A stretch of DNA of 48,617 bases, taken from NCBI GenBank assembly GCA_026954015.1, contig JAIXLP010000027.1, forward strand, positions 54,531 to 103,147. Direction: 5' to 3'. Made by a program: the position numbers and the translations under genes. Each line of letters starts with the position of its first letter. Position 1 is the stretch's first letter. Below are positions 1 through 7,817 of the stretch, one piece after another. This stretch comes from Burkholderiales bacterium. Its GTDB lineage: Bacteria > Pseudomonadota > Gammaproteobacteria > Burkholderiales > Burkholderiaceae_C. The notes under the pieces were generated by a model. It saw only the letters and a program-made list of their open reading frames with translations, was not told the origin of the DNA and searched no databases.

Positions 1-294
1 CAGGCCACGCTTTTCCAGCGCGGCGATCTTGCCCACGAGGTTGGGCGGCAGCAGGTTGAGCGTGTCGCACAACTGGCGCGAGGTGACGCCGGGGTTGTGG
101 TGCACGATCGAGAGGATGGAAAAATCCACGATGCGCAGCCCATAGGGCGCCATGCGCGGGATGAAGACCGCGATGGCCTTGAGCGCGGCCATGCGCGCGT
201 TGAAGCCCAGGAGCGTCTGCAGGAAAGACGCATCCACCACTTCCACGACAGCATTGGGATCGATATCTGAAACGGGAGCGAGAGATGCGGTCAC
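1..294 (-). CDS. MarR-family transcriptional regulator (partial, 3' end outside window)
   Basis: The reverse strand is open from a GTG at 294 to the window edge, giving 98 residues beginning VTASLAPVSDIDPNAVV. The part that can be read has a helix followed by a winged-helix region (RIVDFSILSIVHHNPGV, then TSRQLCDTLNLLPPNLVGKI), which fits the first half of a MarR-type DNA-binding domain: 'one-species-per-step' HTH with a P-N-L-V recognition-helix entry. The C-terminal wing and dimerisation helices are cut off. The gene is divergent from imuA, with about 200 bp between them. I see no in-frame ATG just upstream, so GTG is the best start, but it is not proven. Its regulon cannot be told from this piece; family assignment is moderately sure. 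Confidence 0.6.
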   Translation of the reverse strand, partial: MTASLAPVSDIDPNAVVEVVDASFLQTLLGFNARMAALKAIAVFIPRMAPYGLRIVDFSILSIVHHNPGVTSRQLCDTLNLLPPNLVGKIAALEKRGL

Positions 295-475
295 GGGGCG
301 GCTGGTGGCGGGCAGATGATCGCCAATGATCGCACACCGGCGGGAGGCGGATCGCCTCGCACCAGCAGGCGCATGTGAGGTAGTACTCTTTTCGGAGCGT
401 CGCGACGACCGTGCGCAAGGCCTGCCACGGCGCAGCGAAAACCGCTTGCCAAACGCCGCCGAACACGGTGAAATA

Positions 476-491
476 CTGTATGAAAATACAG
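476..491. promoter_or_regulatory. LexA box (SOS operator) of the imuA-imuB-dnaE2 operon
   Basis: CTGT-ATGAAAAT-ACAG is a perfect CTGT-N8-ACAG palindrome with an AT-rich centre, the classical LexA operator. It ends only 7 nt before the imuA ATG at 499. A -10-like TACAGT (487-492) lies partly inside the box, so LexA binding would directly occlude RNA polymerase. This explains SOS control of the translesion cassette, as is known for imuABC operons. Confidence 0.9.
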
Positions 492-498
492 TTAAACC

Positions 499-1347
499 AT
501 GTCTGCCTGCGCCCGCATTTCTTCCTGTGAACCCCTGCGCCCCGGCGGCGGATCGCCCGCGCCACGGATTGCGTGGCGATCCGACGCCATCGCGGCCCTG
601 CTCGCACGCCCCGACGTCTGGACGGCCGGCGCGCTGGGCGAGCGCGGCACCACGGCGCTCCCCAGCGGCCACGCGCCGCTGGACGCCGCGCTGCCCGGCG
701 GCGGCTGGCCGCTGGGCACGTTGATCGAGCTGTTCGCGCCCGACGCGCCGACGCCCGTCTGGCCGCTGCTGCTGCCGGCACTTGCACGGCAGCAGCAGCG
801 GCCAGACGGGATCGTGGCGCTGGTCAACCCGCCCTATGCGCCCTACGGCCCGGCGCTGGCCGCCTGCGGCCTGGCGGCGCAGCACATCGTCAGCCTGCGC
901 GGCGCGAGCGCCGCCGAGCAGTTGTGGGCCACCGAACAGGCGCTGGGTTGCACCAGCGTGGGCGCCGTGCTCGCCTGGTTGCCACGCGCGCATTCGAGCG
1001 CCCTGCGGCGGCTGCATCTGGCCGCGGCGCGACGCGGCGACGGCCTGCTGTTCGCGCTGCGCCCGCCGCACGCCGCGGGCGAGGCCTCGCCCGCGCCGCT
1101 GCGCATCGCGCTCACACTCGACACGGCGGGCGAGACGCTGGTGCTCAACGTTCTCAAGCGGCGCGGGCCACGGCTGGCGGCGCCGCTGCACCTGCCCGCG
1201 CAGCCGCCCGCGCTGCGGGCGCTGCTCGCGGCCAGCGCGGCGCGGCGCGCACAGCCCCCCCACGGCGCGGCGCAGGTGCTGCCTCTGGCGACACACGCCG
1301 CACAAGCACCGCACGATGCAGTGGATCGCGTTGCAGTGGCCGCCTGA
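499..1347 (+). CDS. imuA: ImuA, RecA-like SOS translesion mutagenesis protein
   Basis: 282 residues. ImuA (SulA-like/RecA-fold) is the first component of the ImuA-ImuB-DnaE2 mutasome, which carries out error-prone bypass of DNA damage. The N-terminal third shows the expected start (SDAIAALLARPDVWTAG), and GHAPLDAALPGGGWPLGTLIEL corresponds to the RecA-like core entry, where the nucleotide-binding loop is degenerate (no clear GxxxxGKT). The start is the ATG immediately behind the LexA box; there is no Shine-Dalgarno sequence and no other in-frame ATG nearby, so the transcript may be leaderless. The 3' end overlaps imuB by 32 nt. Context (LexA box, imuB, dnaE2) makes the call firm. Confidence 0.9.
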   Translation: MSACARISSCEPLRPGGGSPAPRIAWRSDAIAALLARPDVWTAGALGERGTTALPSGHAPLDAALPGGGWPLGTLIELFAPDAPTPVWPLLLPALARQQQRPDGIVALVNPPYAPYGPALAACGLAAQHIVSLRGASAAEQLWATEQALGCTSVGAVLAWLPRAHSSALRRLHLAAARRGDGLLFALRPPHAAGEASPAPLRIALTLDTAGETLVLNVLKRRGPRLAAPLHLPAQPPALRALLAASAARRAQPPHGAAQVLPLATHAAQAPHDAVDRVAVAA

Positions 1348-2650
1348 GACACCGCCCACGGAGCCCGCCGCGACCACGGTGGACGACGCCCTGGCCTGGT
1401 GGGCGCTGCGGTTCACGCCCCACGTGGCGCGGCTCGACGAGGCGCTGCTGCTGGAGGTCTCGGGCAGCCTGCGCCTGTGGGGCGGCCTGCCCGCGCTGGC
1501 GGCAAGAATCAAGGCGGAAAATCCGGCTCCACCGCTGGTGTGGCAAACGCAGGCAGCTATCGGTATCGTAGCGCTTGCGCGACTGCGACTGCGCGCTTCG
1601 GGAGAGAACCCGCCGCCGCCCGCGCTGCTGCCCGAGGCGCTGCCGCTGTCCACCCTGAGCGCGGCGCAACCGCACCTGCCGCTGCTCTCGGGCCTGGGCT
1701 GCCGCACCTGGGGGCAGGCGCACCAGCTACCGCGCGCAGGGCTCGCACGCCGCTGCGGGCCAGGGTTGCGCGCGGCGCTGGACGTGGCCTTCGGCCTGGC
1801 GCCCGAAACCTACCCCTGGATCGTCGCGCCCGAGCGCTTCGATCAGGCGCTGGAACTGCCCACGCACGTCGAGACCGCGCCCGCGCTGCTGTGGTCCGCG
1901 GCGCGCCTGCTGACGGCGTTGCAGCACTGGCTGCGCGCGCGCCAGCTCGGCGTGCGGGCGCTGCAGCTTTCATGGACGCTGGACCAGAAGCGCCTGAATG
2001 GCCAACCGCTGCCGTCGGGGCAGTCGCTCACCATCCGCACCGCCGAGCCCACGCAGACCATGGAGCACCTGCGCCGCCTGCTGGCCGAGCGGCTGGCGCA
2101 GGTGCGGCTGCTTGCCCCGGCTGCGGCGCTGCGCCTGCGCGCGACCGAAACCGCGCCTTGGCAGGCGGACAGCCGCAGCCTGCTGCCCGAAGAACGCCGC
2201 GCGGGCGATGCGTTGCACGTCTTCATCGAACGCGTGAGCGCCCGCCTGGGGCACGATCGGGTGCTGACGCCGCAGCCCGTGGCCGACCACCGTCCCGAAC
2301 AGCGCCAGCGCTGGCAGCCCGCGCAGCAGGTGCTGGGTGTGCGGGGGCACACGCCGCCGCCGGGCTGGGTCGATGCGCTGGCGCCCACCTGGCTGCTGCC
2401 CGCGCCCGAACCGCTCGCGCTGCGACGCGGGCGCCCCTGCTGCCGCGGGCCGCTCACCTTGCTGGCCGGGCCGCGCCGCATCGAGGCCGGCTGGTGGCCA
2501 CAGGGGGACGGCGGCGCCGCCGCCGCGCGCGACTACTACGTCGCCCGCAACCCGGCGGCCGAACTGTTGTGGATCTTTCGCGAACGCCCCACCCACGCGT
2601 GCGAGCCCGCGCACGAAGCACGCTGGTTTTTGCATGGCGTGTATGGCTGA
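1316..2650 (+). CDS. imuB: ImuB, Y-family polymerase-like translesion protein
   Basis: 444 residues from the ATG at 1316 (MQWIALQW), inside the end of imuA. ImuB is a Y-family (DinB/UmuC-like) protein that in this family lacks the catalytic carboxylates and acts as the hub binding the beta clamp and DnaE2. Visible here are the palm-like segment TPHVARLDEALLLEVSGSLRLWGG (about residues 34-57), the helix-hairpin region around 120-145, and a little-finger-like half ending in RNPAAELLWIF. Residues about 66-82 (AENPAPPLVWQTQAAIG) are encoded by a degenerate copy of the hairpin repeat described separately. The stop overlaps the dnaE2 start. The open frame runs upstream of 1316, but that part is a shadow of imuA. 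Confidence 0.9.
   Translation: MQWIALQWPPETPPTEPAATTVDDALAWWALRFTPHVARLDEALLLEVSGSLRLWGGLPALAARIKAENPAPPLVWQTQAAIGIVALARLRLRASGENPPPPALLPEALPLSTLSAAQPHLPLLSGLGCRTWGQAHQLPRAGLARRCGPGLRAALDVAFGLAPETYPWIVAPERFDQALELPTHVETAPALLWSAARLLTALQHWLRARQLGVRALQLSWTLDQKRLNGQPLPSGQSLTIRTAEPTQTMEHLRRLLAERLAQVRLLAPAAALRLRATETAPWQADSRSLLPEERRAGDALHVFIERVSARLGHDRVLTPQPVADHRPEQRQRWQPAQQVLGVRGHTPPPGWVDALAPTWLLPAPEPLALRRGRPCCRGPLTLLAGPRRIEAGWWPQGDGGAAAARDYYVARNPAAELLWIFRERPTHACEPAHEARWFLHGVYG
1513..1562 (-). repeat. Hairpin repeat copy 1 (degenerate), inside imuB
   Basis: Read on the minus strand this segment starts GATAGCTGCC, continues with TGCGTTTGCC and CAGCGGTGGAG, and ends GGATTTTCC. It lines up along its length with the better preserved copies in dnaE2 (GATAGCTGCC, AGCGCTTGC, AAGCGTTGGAGG, ATTTTTC). 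The stem has decayed, but the 5' GATAGCTGCC block and the 3' GGAG/ATTTTTC-like end remain. It is in frame and translated. Confidence 0.55.
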
Positions 2651-5600
2651 ACCCACAACTTTCGCCACTGCGCAGGTGCTGCATTTGCCGCGCCGCCCGG
2701 CACCCGGTCGAGCGGTGCCGGCCGCTCCCGCGCCGCCCTATGCCGAGCTGCACTGCCTGACGCATTTCAGCTTCCAGCGCGGCGCCAGCAGCCCCGAGGA
2801 GCTGGTGCGCCGCGCCTGGGCGCTGGGCTACACCGCGCTGGCCATCACCGACGAATGCTCGGTGGCCGGGGCGGTGCGCGCGTGGCAGGCGCTGGGCGCA
2901 CTGGAGCGCTCCATCGGGGCCGCCGACGACCCCCGCGCGCCGCTGCACGCCGCGCGCGCGGCGCTGGGCGTGGCGGCGCCGCTCAGGCTGATCTACGGCG
3001 CGGAGTTTCGCTTTGCCGGCCAGGGCACGCTGGTGGCGCTGGCGCGCGATCTGGCGGGCTGGGGCGCGCTGTGCCAGCACATCAGCCACGCGCGGCAGGC
3101 CGCGCCCAAGGGCCACTACGACGCCGGCACGCCCGCTGCGGCGGTACGCGCGCTGGCCGGTTGCGAGCTGCTGTGGGCACCGTGGCGAGATACGTCTGTT
3201 TCTCTTGATTTCATAGCTGCCAGCGCTTGCTGGACAAGCGATGCAGCCACTATTGATGCGGAATTTTCATGGCTGCTGGAACTGCACGGCGACGCCGACG
3301 ACGCGCTGTGGCTGGCCGCGCTGCGCCACGCCAGCGGTGCCACGGGTCGCCCGTTGGTGGCCGCCGGCGACGTGCAGATGCACGTGCGCGCGCGCAAGCG
3401 CCTGCACGACGTGCTGTGCGCCATCCGCCTGGGGCGGCCGGTGCAGCACTGCGGCCTGGCGCTGCAGCCCAATGCCGAGCGCCACCTGCGCCCACGGCAG
3501 CGGCTGGCGCGCATCTACCCGCCGGACGCGCTGGCGGCCACGCTTGACGTGGCCGCGCGCTGCCGCTTTCGCCTGGACGAGGTGCGCTACCACTACCCGC
3601 AGGAAAGCGTGCTGCCGGGCCTGACGCCCGCGCAAACGCTGCGCCGCCACACCATCGAGGGCGCACGCCGGCGCCTGCCACGCGGCGTGCCGCTGCGCAT
3701 CTGGCGCTACGTGGCCAAGGAGCTGGCGCTGATCGCCGAGTGCCGCTACGAGATGTTCTTTCTCACCGTGCACGACATCGTGCGCCAGGCGCGGCGCCTG
3801 GGCATCCTGTGCCAGGGGCGCGGCTCGGCGGCCAATTCGGTGGTGTGCTGGTGCCTGGGCATCACCGAGGCCGACCCGCGCTTTTCGCACCCGCTGCTCG
3901 AGCGCTTCATCAGCAAGGCGCGCCGCCACGAGCCGCCGGACATCGACGTCGATTTCGAGCACGAGCGGCGCGAGGAGATCATCCAGTACATCTACGCCAA
4001 ATATGGCCGCGCGCGCGCCGCGCTGGCCGCCGCCGTCATCACCTGGCGCACGCGCAGCGCGCTGCGCGATGTGGGCGCGGCGCTGGGCGTGGATGCGCGC
4101 CTGATCGACGCCGTGGCCAAGGACCACCATGGTTTTGACACGCAAAGCGTGGCCACGCGCGTGGATGGGTTGATCCAGAGCCTGGGCCTGTCTCCACCGC
4201 CCACGCTGGTGCGCCTGTGGCTGGAGCTGGCGGCCCAGCTCAAGGGCGCGCCGCGGCACCTGAGCCAGCACGTGGGCGGCTTCGTGCTGACGGCAACGCC
4301 GCTCACGCGCCTGGTGCCGGTCGAACCCGCCAGCATGGCCGGGCGCAGCGTGATCCAGTGGGACAAGGACGACCTGGAAGCGCTGGGCATGCTCAAGGTC
4401 GATGTGCTGGCGCTGGGCATGCTCACCGCCGTGCGCCGCTGCCTTGACCTTGTCAGCCGCTGGCGTGGCGCGCCATTCACGCGCGCCGACATCACACCCG
4501 AAGACGCGGCCACCTACGCCATGATCCAGCGCGCCGACACCGTCGGCACCTTCCAGATCGAAAGCCGCGCGCAGATGAGCATGCTGCCGCGCCTGAAACC
4601 CGCCACCTTCTACGACCTGGTGGTGCAAGTCGCCATCGTGCGCCCCGGCCCGGTCAGCGGCGGCATGGTGCACCCGTATCTCAAGGCACGCGAGCGCGCG
4701 CGCCGCGGCCTGCCGATCACATACGAGCGCTCGCGCCTGGACGCGCCGGGCCAGCCGCCGCGTCTGGCCAGGGCACTGGCGCGCACGCTGGGCGTGCCGA
4801 TCTTCCAGGAGCAGGTGATGGAGCTGTCGATGCTCGCCGCCGGCTTCACCGCCGAACAGGCCGACCAATTGCGCCGCGCCATGGCGGCCTGGAAGAGGAA
4901 GGGCGGGCTCGAGCCCTTCGAGCGTGCGCTCACCGAAGGCATGCTCGCGCGCGGCTACAGCGCTGACTTTGCGCAGCGCATCTTCGAGCAGATCAGGGGC
5001 TTTGGCGAATACGGCTTTCCCGAAAGCCACGCCTACAGCTTTGCCCTGATCGCCTACGAGAGCGCCTGGCTCAAGTGCCACGAGCCCGAGGCCTGGCTGG
5101 CCGCGCTGCTGAATTCGCAGCCCATGGGCTTTTACGGCCCGTCGCAACTGGTGCAGGACGCGCGCCGCCACGGCGTGGTGGTGTTGGCGCCTGATGTAGC
5201 GGCGAGCGACTGGGACTGCACGCTGGAGGCGGTGGCGGTCCAATCAAAAATTTACAAGAAAAATATGCCTCCAACGCTTGCCCAGCAAGCGCTGGCAGCT
5301 ATCAAAACAGAGAAACATGACACGCCCCGTCCCGCCGTGCGCCTGGGCCTGCGCCTCGTCTCGGGCCTGGCCGAAACCGCCGCGCGGCGCATCACCTCGG
5401 CCCGCGCCACGCAACCCTTTGCCAGCGTGCCCGATCTCGCGCACCGCGCCCGGCTGGATGTGCAGGCGCTTGGCCAACTCGCCGCTGCCGACGCGCTCGC
5501 CAGCCTGGCCGGGCACCGGCGCCAGCAGGTCTGGCAGGGCGCGGCGCAGCGCCCGCCGCCCGAACTGCTGCGCTGCGCCCCCATGGATGAAGCGCCGCTG

Positions 5601-6056
5601 AACCTGCCCGCCGCCCCCGAGGGCGAAGCCATCGTGCACGACTACGCGGCGCTGGGCCTGACGCTGCGCCGCCACCCGCTGGCGCTGCTGCGCCCGCGCC
5701 TGGCGCGGTGGCGCGTGCGCACCGCAGACGAGCTGGCGCGCACGCCCGGCGGATGTACGGTGCGCGCCTGCGGCATCGTCGTGGGCCGCCAGCGCCCGGT
5801 CACCGCAAACGGCACCATCTTCGTCACGCTGGAAGACGAAACCGGCCCCGTCAACGTCATCGTCTGGCCCGCCCTGCGTGAGCAGGAGGACCAGCGCAAC
5901 GCCCTGCTGCGCGCGCGCCTGCTCGCCGTCGAGGGGCGATGGCAGCGGGGCGCGGGCAGCGGCGGTGTGCGCCACCTTGTGGCGCGGCGCCTGCGCGACC
6001 TCACACCGCTGCTGGGTCGGCTGGCGGGCCTGACCACGAGCCGCGACTTTCATTGA
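2643..6056 (+). CDS. dnaE2: DnaE2 (ImuC), error-prone DNA polymerase III alpha-type
   Basis: 1137 residues from the ATG at 2643; an ATG three codons earlier (2634) is also possible, and both overlap the imuB stop. DnaE2 is the SOS-induced C-family polymerase that works with ImuA/ImuB in lesion bypass. Domains in order: PHP domain (ELHCLTHFSFQRGASSPEEL, about residue 37), palm with the metal-binding D433-I-D435-V-D437 and GRGSAANSVVCWCLGIT just before it, fingers with FGEYGFPESHAYSFALI, and a C-terminal OB fold (GTIFVTLEDETGPVNVIVWP). It is longer than the roughly 1050-1080 usual for the family. The excess fits two in-frame repeat copies at about residues 189-205 and 869-889 (the second encodes KNMPPTLAQQALAAIKTEKH), which look unlike the Ala/Arg-rich surroundings. 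Confidence 0.95.
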   Translation: MAEPTTFATAQVLHLPRRPAPGRAVPAAPAPPYAELHCLTHFSFQRGASSPEELVRRAWALGYTALAITDECSVAGAVRAWQALGALERSIGAADDPRAPLHAARAALGVAAPLRLIYGAEFRFAGQGTLVALARDLAGWGALCQHISHARQAAPKGHYDAGTPAAAVRALAGCELLWAPWRDTSVSLDFIAASACWTSDAATIDAEFSWLLELHGDADDALWLAALRHASGATGRPLVAAGDVQMHVRARKRLHDVLCAIRLGRPVQHCGLALQPNAERHLRPRQRLARIYPPDALAATLDVAARCRFRLDEVRYHYPQESVLPGLTPAQTLRRHTIEGARRRLPRGVPLRIWRYVAKELALIAECRYEMFFLTVHDIVRQARRLGILCQGRGSAANSVVCWCLGITEADPRFSHPLLERFISKARRHEPPDIDVDFEHERREEIIQYIYAKYGRARAALAAAVITWRTRSALRDVGAALGVDARLIDAVAKDHHGFDTQSVATRVDGLIQSLGLSPPPTLVRLWLELAAQLKGAPRHLSQHVGGFVLTATPLTRLVPVEPASMAGRSVIQWDKDDLEALGMLKVDVLALGMLTAVRRCLDLVSRWRGAPFTRADITPEDAATYAMIQRADTVGTFQIESRAQMSMLPRLKPATFYDLVVQVAIVRPGPVSGGMVHPYLKARERARRGLPITYERSRLDAPGQPPRLARALARTLGVPIFQEQVMELSMLAAGFTAEQADQLRRAMAAWKRKGGLEPFERALTEGMLARGYSADFAQRIFEQIRGFGEYGFPESHAYSFALIAYESAWLKCHEPEAWLAALLNSQPMGFYGPSQLVQDARRHGVVVLAPDVAASDWDCTLEAVAVQSKIYKKNMPPTLAQQALAAIKTEKHDTPRPAVRLGLRLVSGLAETAARRITSARATQPFASVPDLAHRARLDVQALGQLAAADALASLAGHRRQQVWQGAAQRPPPELLRCAPMDEAPLNLPAAPEGEAIVHDYAALGLTLRRHPLALLRPRLARWRVRTADELARTPGGCTVRACGIVVGRQRPVTANGTIFVTLEDETGPVNVIVWPALREQEDQRNALLRARLLAVEGRWQRGAGSGGVRHLVARRLRDLTPLLGRLAGLTTSRDFH
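3209..3258 (+). repeat. Hairpin repeat copy 2, in frame inside dnaE2 (PHP region)
   Basis: Contains TTTCATAGCTGCCAGCG, then the stem CGCTTG (3224-3229), loop CTGGA, CAAGCG (3235-3240), then ATGCAGCCACTATTGATG. The same order of blocks occurs in the copies at 5247-5308 and 36984-37035. It is distinctly richer in A/T than the flanking gene and encodes the peptide DFIAASACWTSDAATIDAEF without breaking the frame. Confidence 0.85.
5247..5308 (-). repeat. Hairpin repeat copy 3, in frame inside dnaE2 (before OB fold)
   Basis: Read on the minus strand: TTTTGATAGCTGCCAG, stem CGCTTGC (5291-5285), loop TGG, GCAAGCG (5281-5275), then TTGGAGGCATATTTTTC. The stem is a perfect 7 bp. Orientation is opposite to copy 2. 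The translated peptide (KIYKKNMPPTLAQQALAAIK) is Lys/Met/Ile-rich compared with its surroundings. Confidence 0.9.
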
Positions 6057-6098
6057 GGCGACGCTGAACCAGCCCCTCGCGCGCGGCCCGCGGCACGC

Positions 6099-6608
6099 CT
6101 ACCTCGGCAACTCAACGAGGCGGCGCAGGGCCGTGATCAAAAGCCGCGCATTCCGCGCCCCAAGCGGCTTGAGCACGGCCGCCTGGTGGGCGAGCGCGCG
6201 CCGCACGTGTCGCTCGGCCACCGCGCGCCCCTCGTCCGTCAGCATCACCAGCGTCTGGCGCTTGTCCGCCGTCGTGCCGCAGCGCGCAACCAGCCCCTGG
6301 CGCTCCATGCGCTGCACCACCTTGCTCAGCGTTGGCTGCTTGACAAGCGCCAGCGCGCTCAGCGTCCCTATGGTCTCGTGCGCGCCATCCGAGAGGCAGG
6401 CGAGCACCCGCCACTCCGTCACCGACAGTCCGGCCGATTCGACTTCGCGGTGAAAACCGCCCGAAATGCGGTGGCTCGCCTGCGCCAGCAGGAACGCCAG
6501 ATAGTCATCGAGGAACGGGCGCGGTGGTTGCGCCGGCGCCGCCGCGGGTTCGACCGGCGCACGCCCGCCGTCGCGGCGCCTGGGCTGGGAGCGGGCTGGG
6601 CTGTTCAC
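6099..6608 (-). CDS. MarR-family transcriptional regulator of the adjacent catabolic operon
   Basis: 169 residues from a GTG at 6608. A Pro/Arg/Ala-rich tail of about 30 residues is followed by a complete MarR domain: dimerisation helix (DDYLAFLLAQASHRISGGFH), HTH (GTLSALALVKQPTLSKVVQRM) and the winged hairpin with the family signature TADKRQTLVMLTDEGRAVAE. MarR proteins usually repress a divergent catabolic operon and are released by the pathway substrate or a CoA intermediate. It is divergent from the reductase/dioxygenase operon, and auxin-degradation loci are commonly controlled by MarR proteins. The stop is 42 bp from the convergent dnaE2 end. A shorter product starting within the tail is possible. 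Confidence 0.88.
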   Translation of the reverse strand: MNSPARSQPRRRDGGRAPVEPAAAPAQPPRPFLDDYLAFLLAQASHRISGGFHREVESAGLSVTEWRVLACLSDGAHETIGTLSALALVKQPTLSKVVQRMERQGLVARCGTTADKRQTLVMLTDEGRAVAERHVRRALAHQAAVLKPLGARNARLLITALRRLVELPR

Positions 6609-6685
6609 GCGTCAAGCATATCGCCGGCCCTGCGGCACACGTGGGCCGGCTGGCGGAATTTCGCTGGGGTTTTCCCTGATTTTTA

Positions 6686-6735
6686 CATGAATTTTCATGA
6701 ATTTCGTTGACGTCTAAACAAATTCGCCCTACATT
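6686..6735 (+). promoter_or_regulatory. Promoter and candidate MarR operator of the dioxygenase operon
   Basis: A -35 TTGACG (6707-6712) is followed after 17 nt by a -10 TACATT (6730-6735), a good sigma-70 arrangement about 80 nt before the reductase ATG. Immediately upstream is a tandem 10-bp direct repeat CATGAATTT(T/C) (6686-6695 and 6696-6705), containing the small palindrome ATGAA-TT-TTCAT. GAATTT (6699-6704) is mirrored by AAATTC (6719-6724) across the -35. These symmetric AT-rich elements in an otherwise GC-rich gap are plausible MarR binding sites; the assignment is inference. Confidence 0.6.
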
Positions 6736-6814
6736 GACTGCAGATACGAAACGGCTACACCATCGGTGGCTGCCCGGCACGGGCGGCCACCGACTCTCAC
6801 CGCAAAGGTATTGC

Positions 6815-7792
6815 ATGTCCGGCTCATCGCTACTGGTCTCCGAAATCCGCGCCGAGACGCCGCTGATCCGCCGCATCCGCCTCGTCGATCCCGCCGGCAA
6901 ACCTCTTGCGCCGCTCGCATCGGGCGCGCACCTGCAATTCCTGATTCCCGGCGTGGCGGACCGCCGCTGCTACTCGGTAGTGCAGCTCACCACGGCCGAG
7001 ACCGCCGAACCGGCCCCGGCGGCCTACTGGATCGCAGTGCGCCACGAGGAGGCGAGCCGCGGCGGCTCGGCCTACATGCACCAGCTCAAGGTGGGCGACA
7101 CGCTCGCGGTGAACGAGCCGCGCAACGAATTTCCGCTGCACGCGCCCGAAGCCGGCGAGGGCCCGACGGTCTTGATTGCCGGCGGCATCGGCATCACCCC
7201 GCTTGCAAGCCACGCCGCCGCGCTCAGCGCCGCGCACCGCCCCTTCGTGCTGCACTACAGCAGCCGCAGCCGCGACCAGCTCGCGATGGTGCATGAGCTG
7301 CAGGCGCTGTGCGGCGACGCGCTGCACCTGCACGCCGACGACGACCCGGCCACGCGCATGGACCTCGCCGCGCTGCTCGGCACGCTGCGCCCCACGCAGC
7401 ACCTGTACGTCTGCGGGCCCAAGGGCATGATCGACGCCGCGATCGCGCTCGCCACCGAGCGCGGCTGGCCCAAGGAGCGCATCCACGTCGAGCTCTTCGT
7501 CGAAGCCGCCACGCAGCTCGGCGACCAGCCGTTCGAGGTCGAGCTACGCCAGAGCGGCCAGGTGCTGCAGGTGCCGGCCGACAAGACGATCCTCGAAGTG
7601 ATGGAAGACGCCGGGTGCGACCCGCTCTTCGACTGCCGCCGCGGCGAATGCGGCGTCTGCCAGGTCGACGTGCTCGAAGGCGTGCCCGACCACCGCGACT
7701 ATTACCTGAACGATGCCGAACGCGCATCCAACAAGGTCATCCAGATCTGCATCTCCCGCGCCCGGTCCGCGCGGTTGGTGCTCGATGCCTGA
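6815..7792 (+). CDS. Rieske oxygenase reductase component (FNR type with C-terminal 2Fe-2S ferredoxin)
   Basis: 325 residues from the ATG at 6815, which has AAGG 6 nt upstream; upstream open frame is non-coding. The protein passes electrons from NAD(P)H through flavin and a plant-type 2Fe-2S centre to the terminal oxygenase encoded next. Order: flavin/NAD half with VADRRCYSVVQL (RxYS flavin motif) and VLIAGGIGITPLASHA (nucleotide-binding), then the ferredoxin domain with CRRGECGVCQVDVLEG, C-x4-C-x2-C, and a later Cys in VIQICISRA. This is the phthalate/vanillate-demethylase reductase layout. First gene of the operon, 25 bp before the alpha subunit. In Variovorax-type auxin loci a reductase of this kind accompanies the oxygenase pair. 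Confidence 0.9.
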   Translation: MSGSSLLVSEIRAETPLIRRIRLVDPAGKPLAPLASGAHLQFLIPGVADRRCYSVVQLTTAETAEPAPAAYWIAVRHEEASRGGSAYMHQLKVGDTLAVNEPRNEFPLHAPEAGEGPTVLIAGGIGITPLASHAAALSAAHRPFVLHYSSRSRDQLAMVHELQALCGDALHLHADDDPATRMDLAALLGTLRPTQHLYVCGPKGMIDAAIALATERGWPKERIHVELFVEAATQLGDQPFEVELRQSGQVLQVPADKTILEVMEDAGCDPLFDCRRGECGVCQVDVLEGVPDHRDYYLNDAERASNKVIQICISRARSARLVLDA

Positions 7793-7817
7793 ACCCCCAT
7801 ACCGCAAGGAGACTGCC

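Noticed and set aside
3267-5243. A 658-codon minus-strand open frame opposite dnaE2
   Set aside because: DnaE2 motifs are continuous on the plus strand; the antisense frame shows only shadow composition.
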